Shown: in pieces, positions 8,230 through 16,590 of the stretch
Layout of the letters: the number at the start of each line of letters is the position of its first letter
Numbering within the stretch: position 1 is the first letter of the stretch
NCBI GenBank assembly: GCA_002419585.1
Contig: DIGJ01000037.1
Location: 1 to 64,000, forward strand
DNA: 64,000 nucleotides
Source: Lachnoclostridium sp. UBA5725
GTDB lineage: Bacteria; Bacillota; Clostridia; Lachnospirales; Lachnospiraceae
Direction: 5' to 3'
The notes under the pieces: generated by a model
Seen by the model: the letters and a program-made list of their open reading frames with translations, nothing else
What the model was told of the DNA's origin: nothing
Database searches by the model: none
Made by a program: the position numbers and the translations under genes

Positions 8230-9399
8230 TCATAAAGATTCAATCAATTCAACAACATGCCAAGACGAGTTACCGTCATCCCATGGATTGTATTTTTCCC
8301 AGAAGTTTTGATATCGTTCTTCATACTCTTCTCTTTTGTAATCTTTTATATCACAAAGCAGTTGCTTCGTTGTTTTCGAAATTGGCCCTGGTGCATCCTT
8401 TTGAAAGTCAAAATAGAAACCACGCAGTTCATTCTTATATTTATCAAGATCATAACAGTAAAATAGCATAGGACGTTTCAAAACACTATAATCAAACATA
8501 GTAGAAGAATAATCCGTTATTAATATGTCGGATATCAAATACATCTGTGTGATATCATCGTCAAAATGATAAATAAAGCCTTTATAAAGTGACCAGTCAA
8601 TGCAGTCCTCAACCAAGTAATGGTATTTTACAATCATGACATACTCATCTTTTAAATTCTCTGCGAGCAATGTAAAATCAAGTTTTGGACTAAATTTGTA
8701 TTCCCCATTTTTATCATATTCATCATCACGCCAGGTTGGAGCATATAGGATGATTTTTTTATCAAAGGGAAGTCGAAATTTTTTCTTCAGTGCACGTATA
8801 CTATCCGCATCATTTTCATTTGTAAGCATATCATTTCTAGGATAACCAATTTCTAGCATATTTCCCTTGAAATCAAAACATCTACGGAAGGTTTCAGTCG
8901 AAAATGGATTTTGTGAAATCAAATAATCCCAAGTAGATGTATTCTTCTTGAAATTTTCCTTATACTGTTCAATGTTCTCCCCATTTCCCATAAAGACATC
9001 ATCCATATCGAGGGCTAATTTCTTAAGTGGCGTACCATGCCAGGTTTGAATATAATTTACTTTATCTTTCTTTTTTAGGAATCCAGGCTGTCGGCAGTCA
9101 AATACCCAAGTTTTAGCAATTGCCATGTAATACAAATATTTTAACCTTGCATTGGCTACTATCGTTGCATTACCTGGTAACTTAATATTTGTGTCATTGA
9201 AAAACCATACACATTTATATTTCTTATCCAACCCTTTATCCACCATACATTCATAGATATACCGGCAGTTTCCTGTATAGTTTCTCCCTGTACTTGCACT
9301 AAAGACAATTACATTATCTTGAATTGGAAATACTTTGTACATTACACGATAAATAAAGACCGCAACGTTCTTACCAATACTTTTTATTATCCTTTTCAT
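8230..9399 (-). CDS. CDP-glycerol glycerophosphotransferase family protein (TagB/TagF-like)
   Basis: Peripheral membrane GT-B-like transferase that would add glycerol phosphate (or ribitol phosphate) from a CDP donor to a lipid-linked wall polymer. The 389 aa contain the family signature TWHGTPLKKL (about residues 123-132), ILYAPTWRDDEY, a VKYHYL motif equivalent to the K-H-P-H site, and DILITDYSSTMFDYSVLKRP near the C terminus. Length corresponds to the single-domain TagB type. It follows tagD directly (24 bases), fitting a primase that uses the CDP-glycerol made by TagD. Confidence 0.87.
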   Translation of the reverse strand: MKRIIKSIGKNVAVFIYRVMYKVFPIQDNVIVFSASTGRNYTGNCRYIYECMVDKGLDKKYKCVWFFNDTNIKLPGNATIVANARLKYLYYMAIAKTWVFDCRQPGFLKKKDKVNYIQTWHGTPLKKLALDMDDVFMGNGENIEQYKENFKKNTSTWDYLISQNPFSTETFRRCFDFKGNMLEIGYPRNDMLTNENDADSIRALKKKFRLPFDKKIILYAPTWRDDEYDKNGEYKFSPKLDFTLLAENLKDEYVMIVKYHYLVEDCIDWSLYKGFIYHFDDDITQMYLISDILITDYSSTMFDYSVLKRPMLFYCYDLDKYKNELRGFYFDFQKDAPGPISKTTKQLLCDIKDYKREEYEERYQNFWEKYNPWDDGNSSWHVVELIESL

Positions 9400-9423
9400 T
9401 TTACCTCTCCTGGTTCGTTGCTC

Positions 9424-9816
9424 TTACACATCTTTTCCTAAATCCGATTTTATCTTTGTAGTAGAGATACCTTCAGTGCGAGGCAGGTAAACAACATCAC
9501 AGTGATCCTTCAAAAAATCAAACTGTCCCTTCCAATCGTCTCCCATTACAAATACATCAACCTGATTATTCAAAACATCATTTACTTTTTGCTCCCAGTT
9601 TTGTTCCGGTATCACTTCATCTACATATTTGATTGCCTCTAAAATAAGTTTTCGATCTTCGTAGGAATGATAAGCACACTTATGTTTAATTGCATTAAAT
9701 TCATCGGAAGACAAGCCAACAATAAGATAGTCGCCGAGTTCCTTTGCTCTTTTCAGCAAATTAATATGCCCTACATGTATTAAGTCATACGTTCCATAAG
9801 TAATTACTTTTTTCAT
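9424..9816 (-). CDS. tagD: Glycerol-3-phosphate cytidylyltransferase
   Basis: Makes CDP-glycerol from CTP and sn-glycerol 3-phosphate for wall polymer synthesis. The start at 9816 follows GAGGAGA by 3-4 bases and gives 130 aa, matching the known TagD length; the longer frame to 9864 adds an alien 16-residue stretch and abuts the preceding stop. Motifs: VITYGTYDLIHVGHINLL with the HxGH site (about residues 14-17), RKLILEAIKYVDEV, and the C-terminal GISTTKIKS corresponding to the RTxGISTT motif of nucleotidyltransferases. Confidence 0.95.
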   Translation of the reverse strand: MKKVITYGTYDLIHVGHINLLKRAKELGDYLIVGLSSDEFNAIKHKCAYHSYEDRKLILEAIKYVDEVIPEQNWEQKVNDVLNNQVDVFVMGDDWKGQFDFLKDHCDVVYLPRTEGISTTKIKSDLGKDV

Positions 9817-9863
9817 ATTTCTCCTCACTTTCGCACTGCCATCTGCCGCTTTAGTGGCACTCA

Positions 9864-10610
9864 CTAATCTTGCTCGAGTTTTTCTAAGTATATCTTGCTA
9901 ACTTCTTCCACGCTTCCTTTGGCAATCAAATGTCCATGCTCCAACAGAATTGCTTTATTACAAAGCCTTTTAACCTGTTCGAGCGAATGGGATACAAAAA
10001 GCACACTAATATTATCTTCGAACATACTCATGATTTTCTTTTCGCTTTTCTTTCGAAACTTTGCATCGCCTACGGAAAGGACTTCATCTAAAATCAAAAT
10101 ATCCGGTTCCACTACCGTTGCTATTGAGAATCCTAGTCTTGCTTTCATACCCGAAGAATAGTTCTTGACTGGTACATTAATAAATTCTTTCAGCCCAGAA
10201 AACTTTACAATCTCTTCGTATTTTTCTTCAATAAAAGCTTTCGAATAACCAAGAACCGCTCCGTAAAGATAAATATTTTCTTTTCCTGTATATTGAGGAT
10301 CAAAACCTGCACCTAATTCAAGCAAAGGCACGATTTTACCATGTTTTTTTATTGTTCCTTCCGTTGGCTTTAGCACGCCACAAATTACTTTAAGTAAGGT
10401 ACTTTTACCAGCGCCATTCAGTCCCAAAACGCCGATTCGGTCCCCTTTTTCCATCTCAAAGGATACATTTTTTAGCGCCCAAAATTCATCATATGAAATT
10501 TGACGTTTGACTAATTTAATCACATATTCCTTTAGACTATCCACTTTTTCCTGACTTAGATTGAATTTAATGCCTACTTTATCTACTTTTAATACCACGT
10601 TCTTTTTCAA
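9864..10610 (-). CDS. Polysaccharide/teichoic acid ABC exporter, ATP-binding subunit (TagH/Wzt-like)
   Basis: ATPase of the exporter that moves the lipid-linked polymer across the membrane with the permease encoded just upstream. 248 aa with Walker A GLNGAGKST (about residues 63-71), Q-loop region, signature YSSGMKARLG, Walker B DILILDE and the family insertion VLSVGDAKFRKKS. It lacks the C-terminal extension of B. subtilis TagH and resembles the short RfbE/Wzt type. It starts 11 bases after the permease stop. Confidence 0.92.
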   Translation of the reverse strand: MKKNVVLKVDKVGIKFNLSQEKVDSLKEYVIKLVKRQISYDEFWALKNVSFEMEKGDRIGVLGLNGAGKSTLLKVICGVLKPTEGTIKKHGKIVPLLELGAGFDPQYTGKENIYLYGAVLGYSKAFIEEKYEEIVKFSGLKEFINVPVKNYSSGMKARLGFSIATVVEPDILILDEVLSVGDAKFRKKSEKKIMSMFEDNISVLFVSHSLEQVKRLCNKAILLEHGHLIAKGSVEEVSKIYLEKLEQD

Positions 10611-10621
10611 GGTTTACTCTC

Positions 10622-11401
10622 CTATATGTGTAAAATAAATTCATCCTGTTTTTTATAGAAAACAAAAATTCCAACAAAAAGACTTCCAAAACTAAAGAGT
10701 ATGGACGGAATCAAATATTGCATGCTAAGAGGTTGTCCAAATAAAACAGATTCTCTAAAATTAGCAATTACATGGTAAACGGGATTAATCGCAAATATCC
10801 AATCATTACCTGTCTTTATCAGTCTTTCTGGCTCATAGAAAATAGCACAAGAATACATAATAAGCATCAGTGCAACTCCCCATAAATATTCTAAATCACG
10901 GAAAAATACATTTAATGTTGCTAAAATCAAGCCTACACCAAGTGACATAACAAAAATCAAGGTCAATGGTATAATTGCTTGCAATAAGTAAATCGTCGGT
11001 TTTACTTTTAATACGATAGAAACTCCCAATAATACAATTAGGGAAATCAAAAAAATAATGTAATTATAAATAACCGCAGATAACGGATATAAGTACTTTG
11101 GTACATATACTTTTTTCATCATTTTGGCATTATTTTGTACAGCCTTCATTGCCGCCTTTGTAGACGTAGAGAAAAAGGAAAACAAAAGTCTTCCCGTAAG
11201 TACATAAACAGGAAAGGACTGGTCTGATTTTCCATACCAGCCACCAAATACTATGGTAAGTACCATCATTGTAAGTAATGGTTCTAATAAGGTCCAAAAA
11301 ATTCCCAAATAGGAATGTCTGTATTTTAAAACAATACCTTTTTTTACTAATTCATATAATAAGTACCGGTATTTATTAAAGTTTTGAATATATTTTTTCA
11401 C
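10622..11401 (-). CDS. Polysaccharide/teichoic acid ABC exporter, permease subunit (TagG/Wzm-like)
   Basis: ABC-2 type permease of 259 aa with about six hydrophobic segments after a cytosolic N terminus with the conserved Y-R-YLLYELVKKG stretch and LGIFWTLLEPL (about residues 31-41). The start is a GTG with AGGAGA 10 bases upstream. It pairs with the ATP-binding subunit immediately downstream; together they export the polymer made by the surrounding enzymes. Confidence 0.92.
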   Translation of the reverse strand: MKKYIQNFNKYRYLLYELVKKGIVLKYRHSYLGIFWTLLEPLLTMMVLTIVFGGWYGKSDQSFPVYVLTGRLLFSFFSTSTKAAMKAVQNNAKMMKKVYVPKYLYPLSAVIYNYIIFLISLIVLLGVSIVLKVKPTIYLLQAIIPLTLIFVMSLGVGLILATLNVFFRDLEYLWGVALMLIMYSCAIFYEPERLIKTGNDWIFAINPVYHVIANFRESVLFGQPLSMQYLIPSILFSFGSLFVGIFVFYKKQDEFILHI

Positions 11402-11428
11402 TTTTCGTTTGTCTCCTGTTTACCAACT

Positions 11429-12454
11429 CTATTTATTCCATATCATAATGGTTTTTCCGAGATTTTTCTGGATATCCATTTCAAATGCAGTCTTCATATC
11501 CGCAATGGATGTAATTTCTACTTTTGCGCCAACAAGATTGCTTAAATAATTTAATATTTCAGGATTTTCCTCATACATGTCGACTGTCTTTTGGAAATCT
11601 GCTCTGCCACTACGGCTGCTACCATAAATGCGAAGCCCCTTTTCAAGGACCATTCGTGTATTAATTGGCACAGGATATTCGGAAACTCCAAGGATTGAAA
11701 TGCATCCTTCTGGATTAATGTGGTCAATAATCTGATCGATTGCTTTTTGGGAGGCATCTCCACCAACACATTCAATAGCATGGTCCACTTTTAAATCTGC
11801 CGGTATATTTTGCACTGCATAAGTCTCATCTGCAAAGGTAAACCCGGCTAACTTTTCAAAATCTACACCAAAAATTAGAAGTTTTGTATCAGGAAACATT
11901 GCTTTGAAAAAAATAGCTGTAATATAACCTAAATTACCATCTCCCCAAATACCTACTACCTCTCTTCGTTGATGAGCCATGGTATCAAAACGTCTTAGTG
12001 CATGTACACTTACCGAAACAATCTCCGTAAATGCTGCAACTGTTTTATCAATTCCATCTGGCAAGCGAACCAAGCGATCTCGATCCATAGCAACTTGATC
12101 TTGCATATAACCATCAAAACCGCTAGCTCGAAACTTACTACTTCTCAAATAATTTTCTGCAATCACATCATCGCTTTCGGTTGGTGTGTTCGGAATCATG
12201 ACTACCGTATCACCTGGCTTAAATTCTCCTTTTGCATCAAAAACAACCTCGCCAACGCCTTCATGAATCAATGCCATTGGTAGTTTTTGTGCTAAAATCT
12301 CAGCTGGTCTGGTTCCCTGATAATATCTTTGATCTGCATGACAAATCGATAGATGGGTTGGACGAACAATTACTTCTTCGCCCAATAAATCTATATTATT
12401 AAATGCTACTTCAAATTTTCTAGGGGCTACTAAGCGATAAACCGTATTTAGCAT
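11429..12454 (-). CDS. tarJ: Ribulose-5-phosphate reductase (TarJ), zinc alcohol dehydrogenase family
   Basis: NADPH-dependent enzyme that reduces D-ribulose 5-phosphate to D-ribitol 5-phosphate, the substrate of TarI. The 341 aa medium-chain dehydrogenase has a catalytic zinc Cys in LSICHADQRYYQG (Cys about residue 38), HEGVGEV, and the Rossmann-like GIWGDGNLGYITA (about 168-180). Its ATG lies one base after the tarI stop, so the two are translationally coupled, as in tarIJ of other Gram-positives. This points to ribitol phosphate in the wall or capsule polymer. Confidence 0.9.
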   Translation of the reverse strand: MLNTVYRLVAPRKFEVAFNNIDLLGEEVIVRPTHLSICHADQRYYQGTRPAEILAQKLPMALIHEGVGEVVFDAKGEFKPGDTVVMIPNTPTESDDVIAENYLRSSKFRASGFDGYMQDQVAMDRDRLVRLPDGIDKTVAAFTEIVSVSVHALRRFDTMAHQRREVVGIWGDGNLGYITAIFFKAMFPDTKLLIFGVDFEKLAGFTFADETYAVQNIPADLKVDHAIECVGGDASQKAIDQIIDHINPEGCISILGVSEYPVPINTRMVLEKGLRIYGSSRSGRADFQKTVDMYEENPEILNYLSNLVGAKVEITSIADMKTAFEMDIQKNLGKTIMIWNK

Positions 12455-12455
12455 T

Positions 12456-13163
12456 TTACTTTTCTCCTTTTATTAGAGTTTCAGCTACTCTAAGATCATA
12501 TGGATAGGTTATTTTAATATTAAAAACTTCACCCTCCACCAAATGTACTGGCTTTCCTTTGATGACAAATATTTTAGCCGCATCCGTTAAAATTTCCTTT
12601 TCTTCATTTGAAAGAGATAGATATAAATCTTTTAGATCTTTTGCATTGAAAGATTGTGGTGTCTGTCCTTGATACATTTTACTTCTTTCTGGAATGGAGC
12701 TAATGATCTGTCCGTCATCACTTTGTACAATAGTATCGGTTGCTGTAATTACCGTATCACATGCACCAAATTCCTTTGCATATCGAATATTGTCTTCAAT
12801 AATACGATGTGTTACAAATGGGCGTACGGAATCATGCGTCACGATGATGGTATCCTCTTGTAATCCATAATTTTCTTCAATATAACGAATGGAATTCATA
12901 ATGGTTTCATTTCTAGTATCTCCACCTTGTATTACGACAACCCTTTTTTCATCATTCAAATATTTTTTTACAAGATCCCTGGTATGACCTACCCATTGCC
13001 CCGGGCAAAGTACGATTATCTTTTCAAAATTACTGTTTACATAAAATTTTTCCAACGTATGAATAATAATAGGTTTATCTCCAACCGTCAAGTACTGTTT
13101 TGGTTTTTCTACATTACCCATTCTACTTCCTATTCCACCTGCTAAAATAACACCAAAATTCAT
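12456..13163 (-). CDS. tarI: D-ribitol-5-phosphate cytidylyltransferase
   Basis: Forms CDP-ribitol from CTP and ribitol 5-phosphate. IspD-like fold: LAGGIGSRMGN near the N terminus (residues 7-17), PKQYLTVGDKPIIIHTL, VTHDSVRPFV and LTDAAKIF. It is 235 aa. Assignment as TarI rather than IspD rests on the coupled tarJ gene and the exporter and transferase neighbours, and on the separate ispD at the left end of the window. Confidence 0.9.
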   Translation of the reverse strand: MNFGVILAGGIGSRMGNVEKPKQYLTVGDKPIIIHTLEKFYVNSNFEKIIVLCPGQWVGHTRDLVKKYLNDEKRVVVIQGGDTRNETIMNSIRYIEENYGLQEDTIIVTHDSVRPFVTHRIIEDNIRYAKEFGACDTVITATDTIVQSDDGQIISSIPERSKMYQGQTPQSFNAKDLKDLYLSLSNEEKEILTDAAKIFVIKGKPVHLVEGEVFNIKITYPYDLRVAETLIKGEK

Positions 13164-13200
13164 ATTCGCTCCTATCTGCCTCTTAAGTGGCTTTAAATAT

Positions 13201-14982
13201 TTAACTTCGTAATGCTCGTTTAATTAAATCTGCTGTCCTTTGTGATGATTTACCATCTAAATCATCAAAGAAGCGGGTTTTAAAACTCTTAATCTTTTCT
13301 ACTTCAAAGTCATTACTTTTAATCGCAGTGACTGCCTGCGAAAAGCTTGACACAATCTTACCAGGAACAAACTCTTCGTATTCATAATAAAATCCTCTTG
13401 TCGATATATATCGTTGCAAATCATATGCATAGAACAACATTGGAATATCAAGCAATGCAGCCTCAAAAATAACAGAAGAATAATCAGAGATTAACAAGTC
13501 CGTTATAAATAATAAATCATTTAGTTCCGCATTACTAGACATATCGATAATAAAATCTTTATATTCTTCCGGAATCACATTTCGATCTTGTACAAACGGA
13601 TGATGCTTAATTAAAATTGCATATTCTCCACCAAGTTCTTCGTACATTTTTGCAACATCAAATTTCTCGACAGGATAGAAGCCAGTTATCTTACCATTTC
13701 CACGAAACGTTGGTGCAAATAACATGATTTTCTTCTCTTTTAGCTGTGGATACTGTGCATAAAACGCTTCCTGTGCTTTCTTTTTATATGCTGCATCAAA
13801 GAAAATATCCGTTCTAGGAATACCTGTCGCGATTGGTTTTTCAAGAGAAATACCAAATCCTTCTGCGTAAAACTTTGAAATTTCCTTTGAACTTACGATA
13901 CAATAATCGTAGTTACGATGTGCGGAACTTGATTGTGTTTGTCCTCCTGGTTTACCCATTCGGCTATAACCAAAGGTTTTAAACGCACCACATGCATGCC
14001 ATAACTGCATCATGGTAGTTCCAGATCTTCTCGGTATCTTATAAAGAAGCCCTGCATAGTCATCAACTAAAATGACTTTCGCCGTTGCACAGTAGTATCC
14101 GTATCGAAATGCATTTCGATAGCTCATTCTGATAATCGTGCGATCATCTAGAATAAATCGCATATCAATGGACTTGTCCTGTTTTAATACATCATATACA
14201 AATTCGAAGTTACCAGACATGTCATTGCGACGATTCGAAATGAAACAAATTCTATTTTCTTTTATTTTTAACATACAAGCTAATTTATAAGCGATTCTTA
14301 CTACTTTTTCTTTACTATCCGTAATTCCGAATCCTTTGCGTGTAAACCGATTGATTCGAAGTCTTACATGATTAATAATTCGAAGTAATCCTCGCTTTTT
14401 GTTCTTAGGCATGCCCTTGACGCAGCCTAATACCGCAAGAAAACTTTCTAATAAGAAGAAAGGTATCAGCGGAATACAAAGAAAAACAAGTACAATTGTC
14501 CAAAGATCGCCAACAAAGCTTTGCATTACATCCCTAAATGCAGAAATTTTTCGTACGTTTTCAACGTCTACAACGAAACGATACGTTACGATATCTTTTT
14601 TCTTTGAAACAGTTACTTCATATTTATCGTCATCATCTAGTTTTACATCACTACTTACGATAAACTTCATCTTATCAACGACAATATCACCATAAGTGAA
14701 TTCAAACCAGAAGTCTATTTTCTTGTTTATTGGTGTTTCAAAAAACAAATAGGCTAAATTATAATTGTATTTTGCAAATATGGTACATTGAGTTAAATCC
14801 TCTGCCGGGAAATACGCTTGTAATATCACTGGAAGTCTTCTAGTTTCTGTTCCATTGTCAAAAATAATTGCAAGTTTTGGTTCTCTTACCGCTGGATTAT
14901 AAGGGCATTTTACTCTCACTCCTATGTTGAGCATATTTGATTCACGACTCAACTCTAATATTTTCAAGCTATAATTATCCAA
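13201..14982 (-). CDS. CDP-glycerol/CDP-ribitol polyol-phosphotransferase (TagF/TarL-like, two-domain)
   Basis: Polymerase-type transferase of 593 aa, likely using the CDP-ribitol made by TarIJ. Residues 1 to about 140 form a beta-rich N-terminal domain; a hydrophobic stretch follows (about 152-182); the catalytic domain (about 225-590) has LWHACGAFKTFGYSRMG, LFAPTFRG, IKHHPF and LLISDYSSVIFEAALLDIP. The start is TTG, seven bases after AAAGGAG. It lies upstream of tarI in the same operon. Whether it adds glycerol or ribitol phosphate cannot be told from sequence. Confidence 0.87.
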   Translation of the reverse strand: MDNYSLKILELSRESNMLNIGVRVKCPYNPAVREPKLAIIFDNGTETRRLPVILQAYFPAEDLTQCTIFAKYNYNLAYLFFETPINKKIDFWFEFTYGDIVVDKMKFIVSSDVKLDDDDKYEVTVSKKKDIVTYRFVVDVENVRKISAFRDVMQSFVGDLWTIVLVFLCIPLIPFFLLESFLAVLGCVKGMPKNKKRGLLRIINHVRLRINRFTRKGFGITDSKEKVVRIAYKLACMLKIKENRICFISNRRNDMSGNFEFVYDVLKQDKSIDMRFILDDRTIIRMSYRNAFRYGYYCATAKVILVDDYAGLLYKIPRRSGTTMMQLWHACGAFKTFGYSRMGKPGGQTQSSSAHRNYDYCIVSSKEISKFYAEGFGISLEKPIATGIPRTDIFFDAAYKKKAQEAFYAQYPQLKEKKIMLFAPTFRGNGKITGFYPVEKFDVAKMYEELGGEYAILIKHHPFVQDRNVIPEEYKDFIIDMSSNAELNDLLFITDLLISDYSSVIFEAALLDIPMLFYAYDLQRYISTRGFYYEYEEFVPGKIVSSFSQAVTAIKSNDFEVEKIKSFKTRFFDDLDGKSSQRTADLIKRALRS

Positions 14983-15087
14983 CTTTTTTCTCCTTTATAA
15001 ATGGTTCTCATTTTACATAAACATTCCCCCAATGAGCAAAACTGATTCCATTTTTATTATGGAAAATTTGCCAATTGGAGGAAATAA

Positions 15088-16527
15088 TTATACGTTTAAA
15101 ATCTTTTTAGTCTTCTTCGCAACCCGTTTTATAATACCTGTAAAGCCAGAATTCTGTAACTTTTCTTCCGCTTTATTTTTTTCTTTTTCTATCTTTGTAT
15201 TTTCACTATTTAAACTTGTGTTTTCACGCTCCAAGTTTTTAATTTTAGCTTTTAGTTTAACATTTTCTGATTTAATACGATCAATCTTTTTATCAATCGG
15301 AATACTAACTTCATAAAGTCGTTCCGCCATTTCATCAAATGAACAATTACGTACAGATGATATTGGAGGTTGCAATTGAATCTCTTTTAATCTTCGTTCT
15401 AGAGGTGCTTCATCTGGAATGTTGCCATTCTTATAAATATGATCCAAACCATTTTTATCAAGAAAATCAATATAATGATCGAAATTCTTTTTATGATTCC
15501 TTGGAGCTTCCTGAAAATCCAGCTTTGATGCAAGCTCTAAAAGATCCGTCGTTTCATTAATATCCTTTGCAAATACATGGGCTAGATGATGGTATTCGGT
15601 AAGCTCACGCATACGCGCATCATGTGGTATTAGTATACTAGGGCAACCAGAAACTGTCGCTACAATATTACCGTGTAATCTTCCGCCAATACTTAAATCA
15701 ACAGTGCTTAAAAAGTCCATCCAACTTGGTACATTAAGGAAGAATTTCACCCGGTCCAACTCATAAATCTCATCTGTAATTTTTGTAGGATACAAGCCTC
15801 CTTGTTTATGGTAATAAGGCATTCCCGTATATAGCAAACGCATCTCCTGCAAACGTTGTGGCAGAAAATAATGGTTTGGAAACTGTGCTTCACATTTCTT
15901 TGTAAATTCATGTACATTATTTGGTGATAGTACATTTGAATTCATAGAAATAATCGAATCCCTTGTAAGGTTTACATCTCGGATATTCAAATTTGGTCCA
16001 TTCGTATACATAGAAGGACATCCAATTACTGTATGATCAATTTCTTCTCGAAATCCAAGTCCCTTTAAATAAGCTGAAGTATATTCCCCACGTACTCCAA
16101 CTATAGATGATTTTTCAAGAACTGCTTTGATAAATTCTTTGATATCCTCATCAAATGGATATGACATCGTCTGTCCTGGTTCGAATGGAGCACGAAGCCC
16201 AACTCCAACGATTACACACGGAATCTTTAGTTGTTTGATAAGCGCAGTCATATTTCTCATCTCAGGCATAAAGTCAGCTCGAAAAGCATCTGCCAAAGGA
16301 ATAATAAACGCATCATACTTCTCATTAATCTCTTCTGCTTTGCCTTGAAGGGATTTGTAATAATTTGGAGTAATATTATCTACCGAATCTGTCATCAAGG
16401 TTTTATATATACTGTATGCGTAAATTAAATTACCCACATTATCGCCAATTGAATTATGATTCAACATATAGCAAGCATCGAAATTATCAAGTGGTGATAT
16501 TCCTGCTCGTATTAATATGTTTTTCAT
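15088..16527 (-). CDS. Polysaccharide pyruvyl transferase family protein
   Basis: A 479 aa protein whose first 380 residues match the polysaccharide pyruvyl transferase fold (N-terminal HNSIGDNVGNLIYAYSI; VGVGLRAPFEPGQ; the signature GGRLHGNIVATVSG about residue 290). Such enzymes add pyruvate ketals to wall or capsule sugars, though some clades are unproven. The last 70 residues form a charged, heptad-like coiled coil, then a short basic tail. The ATG at 16527 has GGAGG seven bases upstream; the frame could extend 10 codons. It is the first gene of the leftward wall-polymer operon. Confidence 0.8.
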   Translation of the reverse strand: MKNILIRAGISPLDNFDACYMLNHNSIGDNVGNLIYAYSIYKTLMTDSVDNITPNYYKSLQGKAEEINEKYDAFIIPLADAFRADFMPEMRNMTALIKQLKIPCVIVGVGLRAPFEPGQTMSYPFDEDIKEFIKAVLEKSSIVGVRGEYTSAYLKGLGFREEIDHTVIGCPSMYTNGPNLNIRDVNLTRDSIISMNSNVLSPNNVHEFTKKCEAQFPNHYFLPQRLQEMRLLYTGMPYYHKQGGLYPTKITDEIYELDRVKFFLNVPSWMDFLSTVDLSIGGRLHGNIVATVSGCPSILIPHDARMRELTEYHHLAHVFAKDINETTDLLELASKLDFQEAPRNHKKNFDHYIDFLDKNGLDHIYKNGNIPDEAPLERRLKEIQLQPPISSVRNCSFDEMAERLYEVSIPIDKKIDRIKSENVKLKAKIKNLERENTSLNSENTKIEKEKNKAEEKLQNSGFTGIIKRVAKKTKKILNV

Positions 16528-16590
16528 TCTTGTACCTCCGGTAACTTTATACGACAATTATAAGCACTCTTGTTTCAAAAGTCAATGCAA

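Noticed and set aside
8208..8243. ATG start at 8243 for the Panacea gene
   Set aside because: It overlaps the previous coding end and lacks a ribosome binding site, unlike the GTG at 8207.
9817..9864. Longer N terminus for TagD
   Set aside because: The extra 16 residues have no match to TagD, and the ATG at 9816 has a strong ribosome binding site and gives the family length.
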